Assembly: GCA_025765595.1 (NCBI GenBank)
Contig: JAIVFH010000174.1
Span: 1-56,506, forward strand
DNA length: 56,506 nucleotides
Direction: 5' to 3'
From: Obelidium mucronatum
Lineage: Eukaryota > Chytridiomycota > Chytridiomycetes > Chytridiales > Chytriomycetaceae
The notes under the pieces are model-generated. The model was not told where the DNA came from, searched no databases, and saw only the letters and a program-made list of their open reading frames with translations. The position numbers and the translations under genes are program-made. Every line of letters begins with the position of its first letter. Position 1 is the first letter of the stretch. Below, one piece after another: positions 36,265 through 47,193 of this stretch.

Positions 36265-37409
36265 ATGCAAAGCCAAAACATGGTCCGCTCTCCCCTGCCC
36301 GAAGCGGAGAGCAATCAATTTCGTGCCGGATACCAAGACTTCCCTGAGACGTTCCGCGGGATCGTGGCGGATGAGCTCGACGCCCTCCTCCTGATTGAAG
36401 CCTGTATAGGTAATGCCGATCTCTTATCTTGATAAAAAAAAAAAAAAGCATGCTACGCCTCTGTCCTAAAACATTATACTGTTCTATTGGAAAAATTTTT
36501 ACAGGTAACATGCTATGTGCAATCAACATGAACCCACTGTCGATGGCGTCTCTCCGTATCCAGAGTGGAAGTGTGATTGTATTTTCTGAAAACTCGAGTC
36601 CCGCTCATATGCAGAGATGGCGAGACGGGTTGTCGTGGAGTCCTTCGAGGAATCAAGGGCCATTCTTGTTGTACAAGTGAGAGGATTTTTTTTTTGATGG
36701 ATGTGTGTGTGTGGGATTTGTTGACCCCAGTTGTCTTTAAATAGAGAGATTGACGAATGCAAAAAGATTATTCCTAACGGATTGGCAAAACGAACAATGT
36801 GAGTTTTATCCTCCGGGAGATTTAAGTTTAAACTCAACTCAAATAATAAGAACTCTGCCCGGTAGCGATGGACTACGGTATCGGGTTATTTCATACTACC
36901 ACCCACAAGACGTGAACCCGCTAAACTTTAGCCGGTTTCGAAGACAGCAAGGACCAGTGGTTCTGTCATGTCCTTCCCAAATGTCCGAGTTCCGACGATT
37001 TCTCGTCAACATTCATCAAACTGAACATGTCGCCGGTCTTGTGGCTCGTGCTTTCAAGGAATCCAATAATGTGATGGATAGTCCTCAGTCACTACAATTT
37101 CTGAGGGTACAGCCACAGAATTATCAGCCGGAGCAGTTTTCGACAACCTATAATCAACCACCAATGGTGGCAGAGCCGCATTCTCCACCGCCTACCATCG
37201 CTGGAGACAAGGGGTCATATTATCAGAGCATGTACTACTCTGACAATGGCAGTTATCACCCTGATGCCCAAGCCTGTTCTTGTGGCGGGATTGGTCAAAT
37301 GCAATTTCGACAACTGATGCACCAACACGCCCATTCAAACTGGCTGACTCGACCGTTGAGTTTGGCGCCACTCCGATATGAATGTAGGAATGATATGCAC
37401 TTGGGATAA
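36265..37409 (+). CDS. W16: WOPR paralogue with very short linker, class A tail
   Basis: Exons: 36265-36409, 36505-36676, 36745-36798 and 36851-37409. PETFRGIVADELDALLLIEACIG|NML has an intron inside the first helix region, at a site not used in most copies. Then LRIQSGSVIVFSENS, QRWRDGLSWSPSRNQGPFLLYK|EIDECKKIIPNGLAKRT. The linker between the two half-domains is only about eight residues, the shortest in the array. The C half is LPGSDGLRYRVISYYHPQDV and CPSQMSEFRRF. The tail has SYHPDAQACSCGGIGQMQFRQ and NWLTRPLSLAPLRY. All joints keep frame. Confidence 0.88.
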
Positions 37410-37872
37410 ATGAAAAAAGAACTGAGTAATAGTGTAAGAAGAAACGAGAATAAATATGTTAATTTCAGGTATTTATCACGGCTGGGTTTGCGAAAAAAAA
37501 ATGTAGTGGAAGTATTCATTATAAGCGATGGAATGAAATATGGAGATCACGTAAACCGGAACATTTTTATGGTGATTTAAGGGGTCCAGTGTCTTTAGTC
37601 ATTTTGACAAGAATAGTTGTTGTTTTTGATCCAAGCATTTTTCAGCAAGTTCCAAGTTATTGATTGTCATCAAGAATAGCCGAAAATTCCATTCCAAGAA
37701 GCATGTGCGGCAGGAAATAATCAGTTTTTTTTTGAGGAACCATCACAAAAATTTAATTAGAAAACCAGTTTGGAATCACACTTGTCATTCTTCCAGTCAG
37801 GGAGGAAAAAAAAAAGTTGTCATCCATCAGTGTACCGTTAAGAAGGGAGGCGAAGAAGGCACACGGATTAGA
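37410..37872. other. spacer W16-W17
   Basis: AT-rich. An open frame in phase with W17 extends upstream to 37660 but encodes basic low-complexity sequence. No gene is recognised. Confidence 0.4.
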
Positions 37873-38831
37873 ATGATTGGAGAAGGAAGAGCAAATGCGT
37901 TTCCGGAAACCTTCTTTGGGTGAGTGAGGTGCTAGATTGGCTTTTGCCCATTCGGCCAATGCCCGCTTGTGTCGGAGATGGGAAGTGGTGATGCTAATTT
38001 ACGAACTCTAGATTCGTCCGCGACAAGTCAGATGCCTCGATACTAGTCGAGGCAGTCATCTCCGGCCGCCTGCAGGCAGTGTCGCACTTCCCGACTGAGG
38101 CGGGCGGCCTGCCGTTCCGCAGCGGGTCGCTGATTGTTTTCTGCGAGTCGAAGCGGGTCCGGTGGCGCGACGGCGGCCTGTGGACGACGTCGAAGGCCTC
38201 GGGCGACTTTCTGCTCTACCGCGAAGTTTGTCCGGACGACGGCGCGCTGCCTAGCGAACTCGAAGTCGAGGACAGCCTGGTGTTCACGACGCCGAACGTG
38301 CGGCCGCAGACCCGCCTGGTGCCAAACGGGATGGCAAAGCGCACAATTACGCTGATGGGCAGCGACGGCCTAAGATACAGAGTCATCGGGTACTTCCGCC
38401 CGCGAGACGTCGAGCACTACTACAGGCAGACTACACAGGTCCCGCTGGTGCATCTGCCGCTGCCAAGCGATATTCCGCATCTGTCGCAGCTGCAGCGGTT
38501 CAATGACCTTCCCCAGCAACAGCAGCAGCAGTATCACCATCAAGCATTGCCAATTCGCCCATCACCTTCTTCTTCATCTCACAGCACGCCAATACGCGGA
38601 AGCCCACAGACATTCAATGCACCATTACGCAACATGCCGTCATCATCAAATTACTACCCACCACGCCCTGGTTGTCCTTGTGGTGGCCTTTCCGGCCTAT
38701 CACATTGGGATTACCATAGAATAGACCCGATATGGATGACTTACCCAGTCATTCTCGCTCCAATCAATCGCAACTTTTCAGCAACTCAGCAATCACGGGA
38801 ACCACATCAACAGTACTCATTTCATCAGTAG
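37873..38831 (+). CDS. W17: WOPR paralogue with GC-rich core, class A tail
   Basis: Exons: 37873-37919 and 38012-38831. MIGEGRANAFPETFFG|FVRDKSDASILVEAV retains the first intron. Then LPFRSGSLIVFCES, VRWRDGGLWTTSKASGDFLLYREV, RPQTRLVPNGMAKRTITLMGSDGLRYRVIGYFRPRDVEHYY and LPSDIPHLSQL. WSxSR is replaced by WTTSK. The second exon is strikingly GC-rich from its start to about 38500. By hand, 83 of 120 bases at 38101-38220 are G or C, against 28 of 60 at 36541-36600 in W16. Its Gln/Ser/Pro-rich tail is back to ordinary composition and ends GCPCGGLSGLSHWDYHR, WMTYPVILAPI plus an extension. Confidence 0.9.
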
Positions 38832-39469
38832 AACCTTACAAGAGACAAAAAAAACGAGAAAGACGACTTTTTTTATATTCTTTTTATTTGGGCATGTTTT
38901 TCTTGTGTACTTAGTTTTTTTTTTGCTTTTGTTAGACTGTTTTTGTTTTTTCTTTTGCATACCGTATACAATGAAGATTACTAAGTTAAGTTTGAACCTC
39001 TTTTTATGATCTTTGTTTTCAGACCCGCAACATTGTATCGCCAAAACTGAATGGTATAATGTATCAATATATTGGATTATGGAAATCAATAATAGGATAG
39101 CGTTTCAAAGATAACACTGGTTCATCAAATTGAATATTTTTTCTCATTGCGTCATTGATTTTTTTAGGGCTTGACCATATACTGATAAGGTGACAAATAA
39201 GAGTTGCGGGTCATCACAGTTGACCAGGGTCAGACCAAGACAAGTGGTTCAATAAAGTGAGTTATTTAAAGCTAGTAGCGGCCCTTGCTTTCCTGCACTT
39301 TACCGTACGAAATATAAGTGCGTGGTGGCAAAATCAAAAAAACATCTTGAAGGCACGCAAATTGGCACGCCATTGATAAGAAAAAGTCTTATCATCTGAA
39401 AACCCTTGATAACGGGAGCATAAAAAAAAAGCAACCGAGGCAAAATCAAATCATCGACAACAAGTATCA
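38832..39469. other. spacer W17-W18
   Basis: About 640 nt, strongly AT-rich with long poly-T runs near 38870-38960. No gene, terminal repeat or transposon remnant was recognised. Confidence 0.4.
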
Positions 39470-40297
39470 ATGCAACAGTCATCTGAAACAGCACAATTCT
39501 TCAGCGACTATGTTTCCTCACTGACGTTATCTGGCCAGCGCTTTGAAACATTCTACGGACACATCAACTCTGCGCAAGACTGTAAACTACTGGTTGAGCA
39601 ATGCATTGCCGGGAAACTACCGCTTCTCAACAACAATAACTGCGTCGATTCGAAACAGTTACGGATTCGAAGCGGCACAGTTATTGTCTTTAAAGAAGGA
39701 GCCATCAAAATTTTCCGAGACGGCGGGAAATGGAGTCTATCAAGAAGCAGGGGCCCCTTCCTCATGTACCGCGAGATTGAACAGATTACAAGCAAGAACT
39801 TTCAGCAGATCAGACAGAGTTATAAAGAACCTGCTGAATTCCAAACTAGTGGACTGCGACCAAACACGCGGTTGGTTGTCAATGGTCTTGTGAAACGGAC
39901 AGCTACAGTTGTGGGGTCGAATGGGAAGTCGTTTCGCATCGTTGCCTACTTTTATCCCAAAGATGTGGATCCACTCAATCCTCGGGCTCACTTGGATACG
40001 CCGTCCAAGTTGGCGTTACGTAAAACTACACCTTTGGTAGTGTGCCGTTCTCCCACTCCAGAATTTGTGTTGAAATCGCATAGTTCAAGCCCAACCATCT
40101 TGCCGCTGTCTCCAGCACCGGAGTCTGAGCGGTCCACACCGCATTTACAGTACCATGTCAAGCATCCATTCACGTCGCATCAAGCTGTAGCACCTGGCCT
40201 CCCGCATTTATCAAGTATAGGGGTAATGCTTTTAACGTTGGATGGTTCACCAAACTGGGTGAATGAACCTGTCCACTTGAAACCATTACGTCTTTGA
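39470..40297 (+). CDS. W18: intronless WOPR paralogue
   Basis: Single open frame of 275 codons. It carries every WOPR element without interruption: ETFYGHINSAQDCKLLVEQC, LRIRSGTVIVFKEGA, KIFRDGGKWSLSRSRGPFLMYREIE, LRPNTRLVVNGLVKRTATVVGSNGKSFRIVAYFYPKDVDPL and TPSKLALRK. The tail is short and lost the cysteines. The end, SPNWVNEPVHLKPLRL, is still the W...PVxLxPL terminus of class A. All introns found in paralogues at G|F, R|DG, R|E and R|V are precisely absent. This suggests either derivation through a cDNA intermediate or repeated precise intron loss. Confidence 0.9.
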   Translation: MQQSSETAQFFSDYVSSLTLSGQRFETFYGHINSAQDCKLLVEQCIAGKLPLLNNNNCVDSKQLRIRSGTVIVFKEGAIKIFRDGGKWSLSRSRGPFLMYREIEQITSKNFQQIRQSYKEPAEFQTSGLRPNTRLVVNGLVKRTATVVGSNGKSFRIVAYFYPKDVDPLNPRAHLDTPSKLALRKTTPLVVCRSPTPEFVLKSHSSSPTILPLSPAPESERSTPHLQYHVKHPFTSHQAVAPGLPHLSSIGVMLLTLDGSPNWVNEPVHLKPLRL

Positions 40298-40794
40298 TTT
40301 CAACTTTTTTTAAGTTAGTTTTTAATATTTTGAATCGTTTTAATGGTATAATTGCAATAGAATCTTTGATTGTGACTTGTTTGTGTGACCTTAGATAGCG
40401 ACTTTGAATTGGTATTGAATTGGTGTCTTCTCTGCGAAGCAACACGCATCTGAATGCACCTTGTCTGATGCGACACTTAAACAATTGTCAGCAAGAAAAA
40501 AAGCCTGTTGTGATGAGGGTACCTCCCAACCAAAGATCAAGATAACCGCCCCCACCCAGACAAAAGAAAAACCTCACATGGAAAAAAACAGACACCGCAA
40601 AAACAAAAGAAAAAGAAAACGAGAACCTGAAATAACACCAACACTGAGAACTTTATCTCCACTTTTCGACTCGTTAGATTAAATTTCTTGGAGGAGCGCT
40701 TCAAACGACTTTACTTTTTTGAAAAAACAGAAGCAAACAAACAAAAAAAAAGTTGCTGTGTTCAAGCCCGAGAAACCCAACCACTTCTTGCCAA
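40298..40794. other. spacer W18-W19
   Basis: A 73-codon Lys/Arg-rich open frame at 40461-40682 has no domain and is probably part of the A-rich 5' flank of W19. Nothing else is seen. Confidence 0.4.
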
Positions 40795-42241
40795 ATGGCT
40801 CAGTTCAACTACCAGCCGCCGCAACAATCGTATCTGTCGGAAGCAAGTGGATTACCGCTGGCTACTCAGAGCGGAAGCCAGTCTCAGCCAAGCGGATCAT
40901 GGCACAACCACCACCACCAGCGGCAGCAGCCTATCACTCCCCAATACCATCCCTCCCAGACCCACTTTGCTCCTCAGGGCCACACTGGTCACCACCAAAG
41001 TCCATCCAATCAGTCGAGTAGCTCGCATCTGTCGCAACAGCAACCTCACGCCACTGCCAGTTCTCGCTTCTATCCTCCCCAGCAACATTTGACCCCCCAA
41101 CCAACTCAGCCGAATTCGAGCCAACAATCGGAGACGTTCTATGGGTGAGTTTTTATCGATAGAAGGAGAACATTTATTTTATGTAGGGAGATGGATCCTG
41201 AAACCCGGCCTGGGAGACTTTATCAGCTTTTAATTGATAAGAGTTAACTTACTGATACCAAAAAAAAAAACCCCCCACCACAGATTCGTCAAGGACGAAA
41301 TAGACGCCAAAATCCTCATTGAAGCGTGCGTCAACAAGGAACTGCCATTAATCCCCGACATCCCATGCGGCGGGGAAGGTGCCTCCTCAGGAAAAGTCTA
41401 TGTATTTTGTGAATCCAGTTCACAGATATTGAAGATGCGGTGGCGGGATGGTTTGCATTGGTCGAGTTCGCGGATTTCGGGGAATTTTTTGTTGTATCGG
41501 GAAGTAGAGTCGACGGATGTCCCGACGAATGTGCTAAGGGCGCAGGAGAAGGAGGCTACGGCGCTGTTTACGACGAGTAGTTTGAGGCCTTATACTCGAT
41601 TGATACCCAATGGTGAGGCTTTTGCTTTTTTTTTTTTTTTTTCGATCGGAGGCTAAATTTCTATATGTTCAGGATTGGCAAAACGGACGATTAGTTTAAC
41701 AGGATCCGATGGCCTTCGTTACAGGTAATGAGATTGTTATACTCGAGGCGAACTACCCCTAACTTTTTTTTCTGTACATAGAGTCATCAACTACTTTTAC
41801 CCAAAGTTTGTTGAACATCATTACGCGCCTCCGAAGCCTCAAAAATTTGACCCAAATGCTCGCGGTATGCTTCAGATGCCTTCTCAGGTGCCACATCTCC
41901 AAAAATACGCAGCAAAATCGAATTCTACTGCTGGCGCAGCAACATCATCAACAATACAATCAGATTCAATGGAGACCCTTGCGCCTCAATCCCACGCGGT
42001 GCGAAACAGTCCCCAAAACACTGCCATCAGGCTACCGCCGCTGGAAAATAGCAGGAGTCAAACATCACAGTATTTACCAGTTCGACCAGATGCCCAGCAA
42101 CAGCACTTTCATCAACATCAGCCTTTATATCCAGGAATAAGAGAACTATCCAAGGCGTTTGAGGGGAATCCGAATTGGGCAGAGTCGCCTGTTATATTGG
42201 CGCCGCTGCTCTTACAAGGAGTACAGTGGGGAGATCGATAG
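40795..42241 (+). CDS. W19: WOPR paralogue, class A terminus without cysteines
   Basis: Exons: 40795-41144, 41284-41612, 41673-41724 and 41782-42241. The N-terminus is His/Gln/Pro-rich (about 115 residues). Then ETFYG|FVKDEIDAKILIEAC, ASSGKVYVFCESS, MRWRDGLHWSSSRISGNFLLYREVES, LRPYTRLIPNG|LAKRTISLTGSDGLRYR|VINYFYPKFVEHHY and MPSQVPHLQKY. The intron at NG|LAKRT is not used elsewhere in the array. The tail has no CxCGG, but LSKAFEGNPNWAESPVILAPL keeps the rest of the class A ending. GNFLLYRE is closest to the ascomycete form of this motif. Confidence 0.9.
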
Positions 42242-42659
42242 ATTTTATGTACTATACGAAAAATAAATAAAATGGGGAATTATTAAACAGTGAATGATGA
42301 TCGTTTTTTTTTTTTTCATTTCGTCGTCGGGCTTGTGGTTTGGCTTGTGGGAGTCGACTGTCTTGACATTTATCTGAGGCCCAAGAATATACACACAGGC
42401 AGAAGCGTATACAATCCCGAATCTCAAAAGCTTGTGAAATGCCAGATTGGCAGTTAATGAAATACAAATCAGCACGGACCAAAGCACGGATCCCGAAAAA
42501 TTTTTTTTGCATGTTTTCGCTGATGCAATCGCACGTGCCCCTTCCTGTGCAATTTCGTAATGTCCACGCCCCTCAAATATAAAAATCTAGCGAAAAGACA
42601 AGGAGCTACATTTTTTCCCCCTCCTTTTCAGCACTCCTCTTGGCGGACCCAAAAAAAAT
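42242..42659. other. spacer W19-W20
   Basis: Contains a TATAAAA-like element (about 42578-42585) and a T/C-rich stretch (42610-42630) shortly upstream of the W20 start. No gene is seen. Confidence 0.45.
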
Positions 42660-43870
42660 ATGACCATTGACACTACAAACGCACCAAAAGAAACCTGGTT
42701 TGGTTTCGTCAAGGACCGAACAGATGCATTGCTCCTGATCAATGCTTGCTACTCGGGAACCCTTCAACCAATTACACTACCGTTTAATTCAATGTGCCTT
42801 CGGATCAGAAGTGGTTCCGTGGTGGTTACGGTTCAAAAGAATGACAATCAAAACTACTGTTTCAGATGGAGAGACAACCTTCATTGGACTGCTTCCAAGC
42901 TCACGGATAACTTTATGCTCTATGTATGTATTTTTCGTTATTATGTTATTTTTGCACGTGCGTAATGATACTTCATGACGTATCCGACCGTGTTAATTCC
43001 TCATACCATCCCATGGAACTAAAACATGATCTTTATTCTTTTCTTCAGCGCCAAGTCCTTCATGTCAACCAAAAGGTCAAGTCACGCCAAAACACAATCA
43101 ACAAATCTTGCCGATTCCACAATGGAAGTCTTCGCAGCAAGTCCGAACTAATCGCCGATGGCCTTGCCAAACGATCATGGGGAACCGTTGGACCCGATGG
43201 CTTCTACTACCGCGTCACCCACTACTTTTACCCAGACCATGTCGAGCATTTTTACAATGGCGGGGAAAAGAGTTCATCTGCACCTGCCTTCCAGCGACCG
43301 TGTGATATTCCCATGTTTGAGCAGTACAAGGAAATCGCGGCTGAGCAGTTTCGTGTTTTGGAGTCCAAGCCGGCGTCGCCGAAGCAGAAGGAACTTGTCT
43401 TGCCGGCCGAAGCTGTCGCTTTTGAACCTGTTGTTGCAAAGTACAACGGGTCTGTTGTTCCACAGCAACCACAGCAACAACGGGTCGATGCTGATGAGCA
43501 AAGACGCGGTTCAGTTGCTTCCTTGAAAGGTGCGTCTACTACCAAGGCTAGTAAGGCTGTTCCAAAGAGGCTGCAACAGGCAAAGCAGGTTATTCCACTT
43601 GAGCACGTGACGCGTAATGACAGCATTCACCACCAACGCCAACAACAACCAGCCTACCACCCCCAAGCTCAACCATCTCATCAACGACACAGTCAACACT
43701 ACCAGCAATCACATTCCTTCTACAGCCATTCAAAACAATCATCATCCCATCATAGCCATTCCAAAACGTGCGGATGTGGGCCTCTGCCGTCTTTGTTGCG
43801 TAGCATCGACAGATTCCCACGGTTTGATGAGCGTAGCATTATTTTACCTCCCTTGAGAGTAGTGGCATGA
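42660..43870 (+). CDS. W20: divergent WOPR paralogue, partial class A tail
   Basis: Exons: 42660-42923 and 43049-43870. ETWFGFVKDRTDALLLINAC, LRIRSGSVVVTVQ, FRWRDNLHWTASKLTDNFMLY|RQV, LIADGLAKRSWGTVGPDGFYYRVTHYFYPDHVEHFY and RPCDIPMFEQY. In the core, WSxSR is WTASK and RWRDG is RWRDN. The tail is rich in His, Gln and Ser and ends TCGCGPLPSLLRSI, DERSIILPPL. The CxC pair is kept but GGLG is lost. It has a single intron at the FLLY|R site, in a slightly different phase from other copies. Confidence 0.87.
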
Positions 43871-44390
43871 CCTTTTTTTTTGGCTCAACTATTTCTCCTT
43901 TCTCTTTTGCTGCTCATGTTGTTGCTCCTTATGTATACCATGCCGTGTTGTTTCGGTTGATTAATTTTTTTGTCTATTGCTTTATGGTTTTTGTATAGTC
44001 GACCTTAGAATAAATAACGTTCACAAATATCGTTCTACAACTACTGCTTACCAATCTGTTCACCAATCTGCTTGTTTCTGTTGTAGCGGGAGCTGAACAG
44101 CAAGTTTCCCCCTGCTATCACTTCTTTTTGGGCATGTTGGCTTGGCTTGTGCTTAGGGTTGAACGCGTTGAAATCGCACCATCCCAGACTGATACAAAGT
44201 AGAAAAAGAGATTAAGCAACCCATCAGTATTAGCTGTAAACAGTTATTACTGCCGCAGAAGCTTCACAAAGGATTCCATCAGTTGAGATTTTTTTTTTTT
44301 TGGTGGAGATCAGATTTCTGTTCGGAGATCATTCAGGGGGTTATTTTTTAAAAGTGGCTACCCCCCTTAACTTTTCTTTACTCTAACAAA
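43871..44390. other. spacer W20-W21
   Basis: T-rich 3' flank of W20, then AT-rich sequence with a T13 run (44289-44301). No gene is recognised. Confidence 0.4.
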
Positions 44391-45488
44391 ATGACTAACA
44401 ATGCCAACATGAGACCGGCACCCCAGCGGTTGACCACGCAACCAAACTACGACTTTGAAACTTTCTACGGTAAATATGCTTTGTTCTAGATGAACTTGTT
44501 TTGCTCTCCCACACTATCAAGATAAAAAGGTGGTTCTTTCCTTTGTTAAATGACTCGTGTGTTTTTTTCTTTACAGGATGGATTCAAAATCGGGCTGATG
44601 CGTTCTTGGTTATTGAAGCTTGTGTTAAGGGAATGTTGCATCCTGTCATGCCCTATATGCATACAAGCACTGAAATCCGAAGCGGATCCGTTGTAGTATT
44701 TACCCAACGGTCGACGGATGTCAACTCGATTCGATGGAGGGTGCGTGAGGAAAAATACCGAGGGGCAACCAAATTTCGAGTCAACCTGTATATAAAAAAC
44801 AGGATGGTCGAAATTGGACTACCTCAAAGCTTTCGGAAAACTTTTTGTTGTACAGAGAGACGGAGCCGAAAGGAAGTCCGTATCGTGGACGGGAAACCTG
44901 TGCACTCTTTCCTGCTGGAAGCCTGAGACCCAACACTCAATTGGTCCCTGATGGAATGTGCAAACGGACAATGTAAAATAATACTGACATATATAGAGTT
45001 CATGTATGCTGTTCTGACTGATATTTATATTGTTTTTTTGGACTAGAACTTTGACTGGGAGCGATGGCTTGAGATATCGTGTGATAAGCTACTTTAAACC
45101 CAAAGACGTTGAGCATCGCGTTACAAGAACACGAGCCACTCGAGGCCTTGGATTGAAAACTCCCTCGGAATTACACGAATTCGATGAAATCAAGCGGGTT
45201 TTAGCTTCAAGGGGTCGGATTCTTTCAAATTCGCCAAACAATCAATTAGATTCAAGCACGTCCCCAAATTCAAGACTACCAGGAATATCTTCTTTTGGAA
45301 ATGAAAGCTCTACCCCTGAGATACTGTATAGAGTGCGGTATCAAGGAAGGTTGGAAACGTTTGGTTGTAGTTGCGGTGGACTTGCCGGGCTTCATCCATT
45401 TGATTACTTCCGTCGAGATCCATCTTGGCTCAATGAACCGGTTATTCTTGCCCCTTTGTGGATGAAGCGCTATTTTGTAAAGAATTAG
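44391..45488 (+). CDS. W21: WOPR paralogue, class A tail
   Basis: Exons: 44391-44469, 44577-44740, 44803-44972 and 45047-45488. A 26-residue N-terminus leads to FETFYG|WIQNRADAFLVIEACVKG, TEIRSGSVVVFTQ, IRWR|DGRNWTTSKLSENFLLYRETE, LRPNTQLVPDGMCKRT|ITLTGSDGLRYRVISYFKPKDVEH and TPSELHEFDEI. The intron at KRT|ITL matches that of W16. WSxSR is WTTSK, as in W17. The tail is compact and ends FGCSCGGLAGLHPFDYFRRD, WLNEPVILAPL. All joints keep frame. Confidence 0.9.
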
Positions 45489-45873
45489 AATGTAATTTAT
45501 GGGAATACAGTCCAAATTCAATCACATCAAGGAATAATCCAGTATTATTGATACGGTGTGAGCTTAGAATCTGCTTTTCAGACCATTTCTATTCTTTATG
45601 AATTGAGGCTGGAGTCGATAAATAAGCTGTTTCCAGATTGGTTTGCCCACATCTTATCGTAAGATTCTTAACGCTGAAGAAAGGACAAAAAGAAAGAATT
45701 ATTTAAAACCTTAAGCACTAACCATTTCAGTTGATCTTCAATTCTGACTGATTACTGTCTGAAACCGCAGGGGGCACACCCCAGCTGACTGAAACTCAAA
45801 AAAGGAAGAAACTCTTCGTGAAACAAACAGTCCATAAGGCTTCATTTGTAAACGTTTGCAACTGTCAAGAACA
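45489..45873. other. spacer W21-W22
   Basis: AT-rich, with no gene or repeat recognised. Confidence 0.4.
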
Positions 45874-46947
45874 ATGCCGGCGAACGACTCTGAATCCTTG
45901 ATACAGCCCGGCACCATTGAAGCGTTCAAAAAAGCAGAGACTTCAACATCCTACCCTCCAAGTCCGGAGCATACAAACGATTGTCGGATCGAGACCTTTT
46001 TTGGGTTTGTCAAGAACAGTTTCGATGCGAAACTTGTGGTTGAAGCATGTGTGCAAGGTCTGGCCTCCTTTTTCCACTTGCGACTGTTCTGCTTTTAACT
46101 CTGAATTGCAATAGGCTTATTGAAAACGATCCAACAGATTCCATATGGGATCTCCCCAAAAATTCGATCAGGAACAACGGTAGTTATTCAGGATCGGATT
46201 GAGAATACTGGATGGAGGGATGGCCGAAACTGGAGCTGTTCCACACAAGAGCGGGATGCCGATGGGTTCCAGTTATACGTGAGTCGAAAACGAAAAGTAG
46301 ATTATCTGGAACTAACCCAAAATCAGCGGGAAGTAGAATCAGATACACTTCCAACAAATCATCGAGGACGACCGATGAGACGAGAAAGGAGCCCTCTCTT
46401 TTCAGTAACCCATACTCGACCTGGATCTCGTCTCATTGTGAATGGGATGGCAAAAAGAATTATTCGCATAACTGGCAGTGATAATTGCCGATACAAGGTC
46501 ATCAATTATTTTCATGTGTGCCATGTCCAACATTACTATCTGGTCGACAACAGCTCGGATTCTAAAACACGGTATCGATGTTCGGGCCCATTGAGGACAC
46601 CTACTGAACTCCCTGGATATGCAAAGATTCGAGCGGTGTTACTTTTGAATGGGGCACAGTTTCGGACACCGTTTCCCGTTTGTAAACGAGAAAAGAAGCA
46701 GGAGTTTGAGCAAGTAACGGCAGCTATGGACGTTTCGAAAGAAATCAGGCCAGTGAGGGTTTTGGCTGTAAATGAGTTGAAGGCTGAAAAAAGTGGAGGG
46801 CACCCGTTGGTCTTGAGATTTCAAGCAGAGGGGGCACGATATGGTGGAACGGGGATGCAACAAGCAATATCATTGTTTCAGCAAAACCCCGATTGGGCCG
46901 AAGCGCCAGTTCTCTTGCCACCTCTTGGCACAAGTGGCGATAGTTAA
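45874..46947 (+). CDS. W22: WOPR paralogue, class A tail with cysteines lost
   Basis: Exons: 45874-46057, 46115-46278 and 46327-46947. ETFFGFVKNSFDAKLVVEACVQG|LL, PKIRSGTTVVIQD, TGWRDGRNWSCSTQERDADGFQLY|REVES, RPGSRLIVNGMAKRIIRITGSDNCRYKVINYFHVCHVQHYY and TPTELPGYAKI. The WSxSR loop has a several-residue insertion. The tail segment ARYGGTGMQQAISLFQ aligns residue for residue with CSCGGLGIRKAADYFR of other copies, with both cysteines replaced. It is followed by DWAEAPVLLPPL. The start at 45874 is preferred over an in-frame ATG six codons upstream. Confidence 0.88.
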
Positions 46948-47193
46948 AAGTTGTACAAAAAAACGAGTTCGAATAAAGCATCAGTCCAACCTTATTTCCG
47001 TCTGACAAACTCCTTTGAAACACTCTCGAAACTCGCAGGATTCAAATGTAAAATCACGAATGAATTTTCTCCAAATGACAAGAGGAGATGGCCACAAAAG
47101 CCCACTACCAAAAAGGGAGGCAGAAAAATCGAGTCAACAAAAAATCGCAATTTTGTGCCCTGTTGCCTTCTTTCGCTGATAACTGTCAAAGCA

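Noticed and set aside
38832..39469. Long AT-rich spacer as a possible origin or element remnant
   Set aside because: It holds only homopolymer runs; no repeat structure or open frame supports an element.
11560..45470. Class A module as a zinc finger
   Set aside because: Only two cysteines are conserved and no His/Cys partner pair recurs, so no known zinc-binding class fits.
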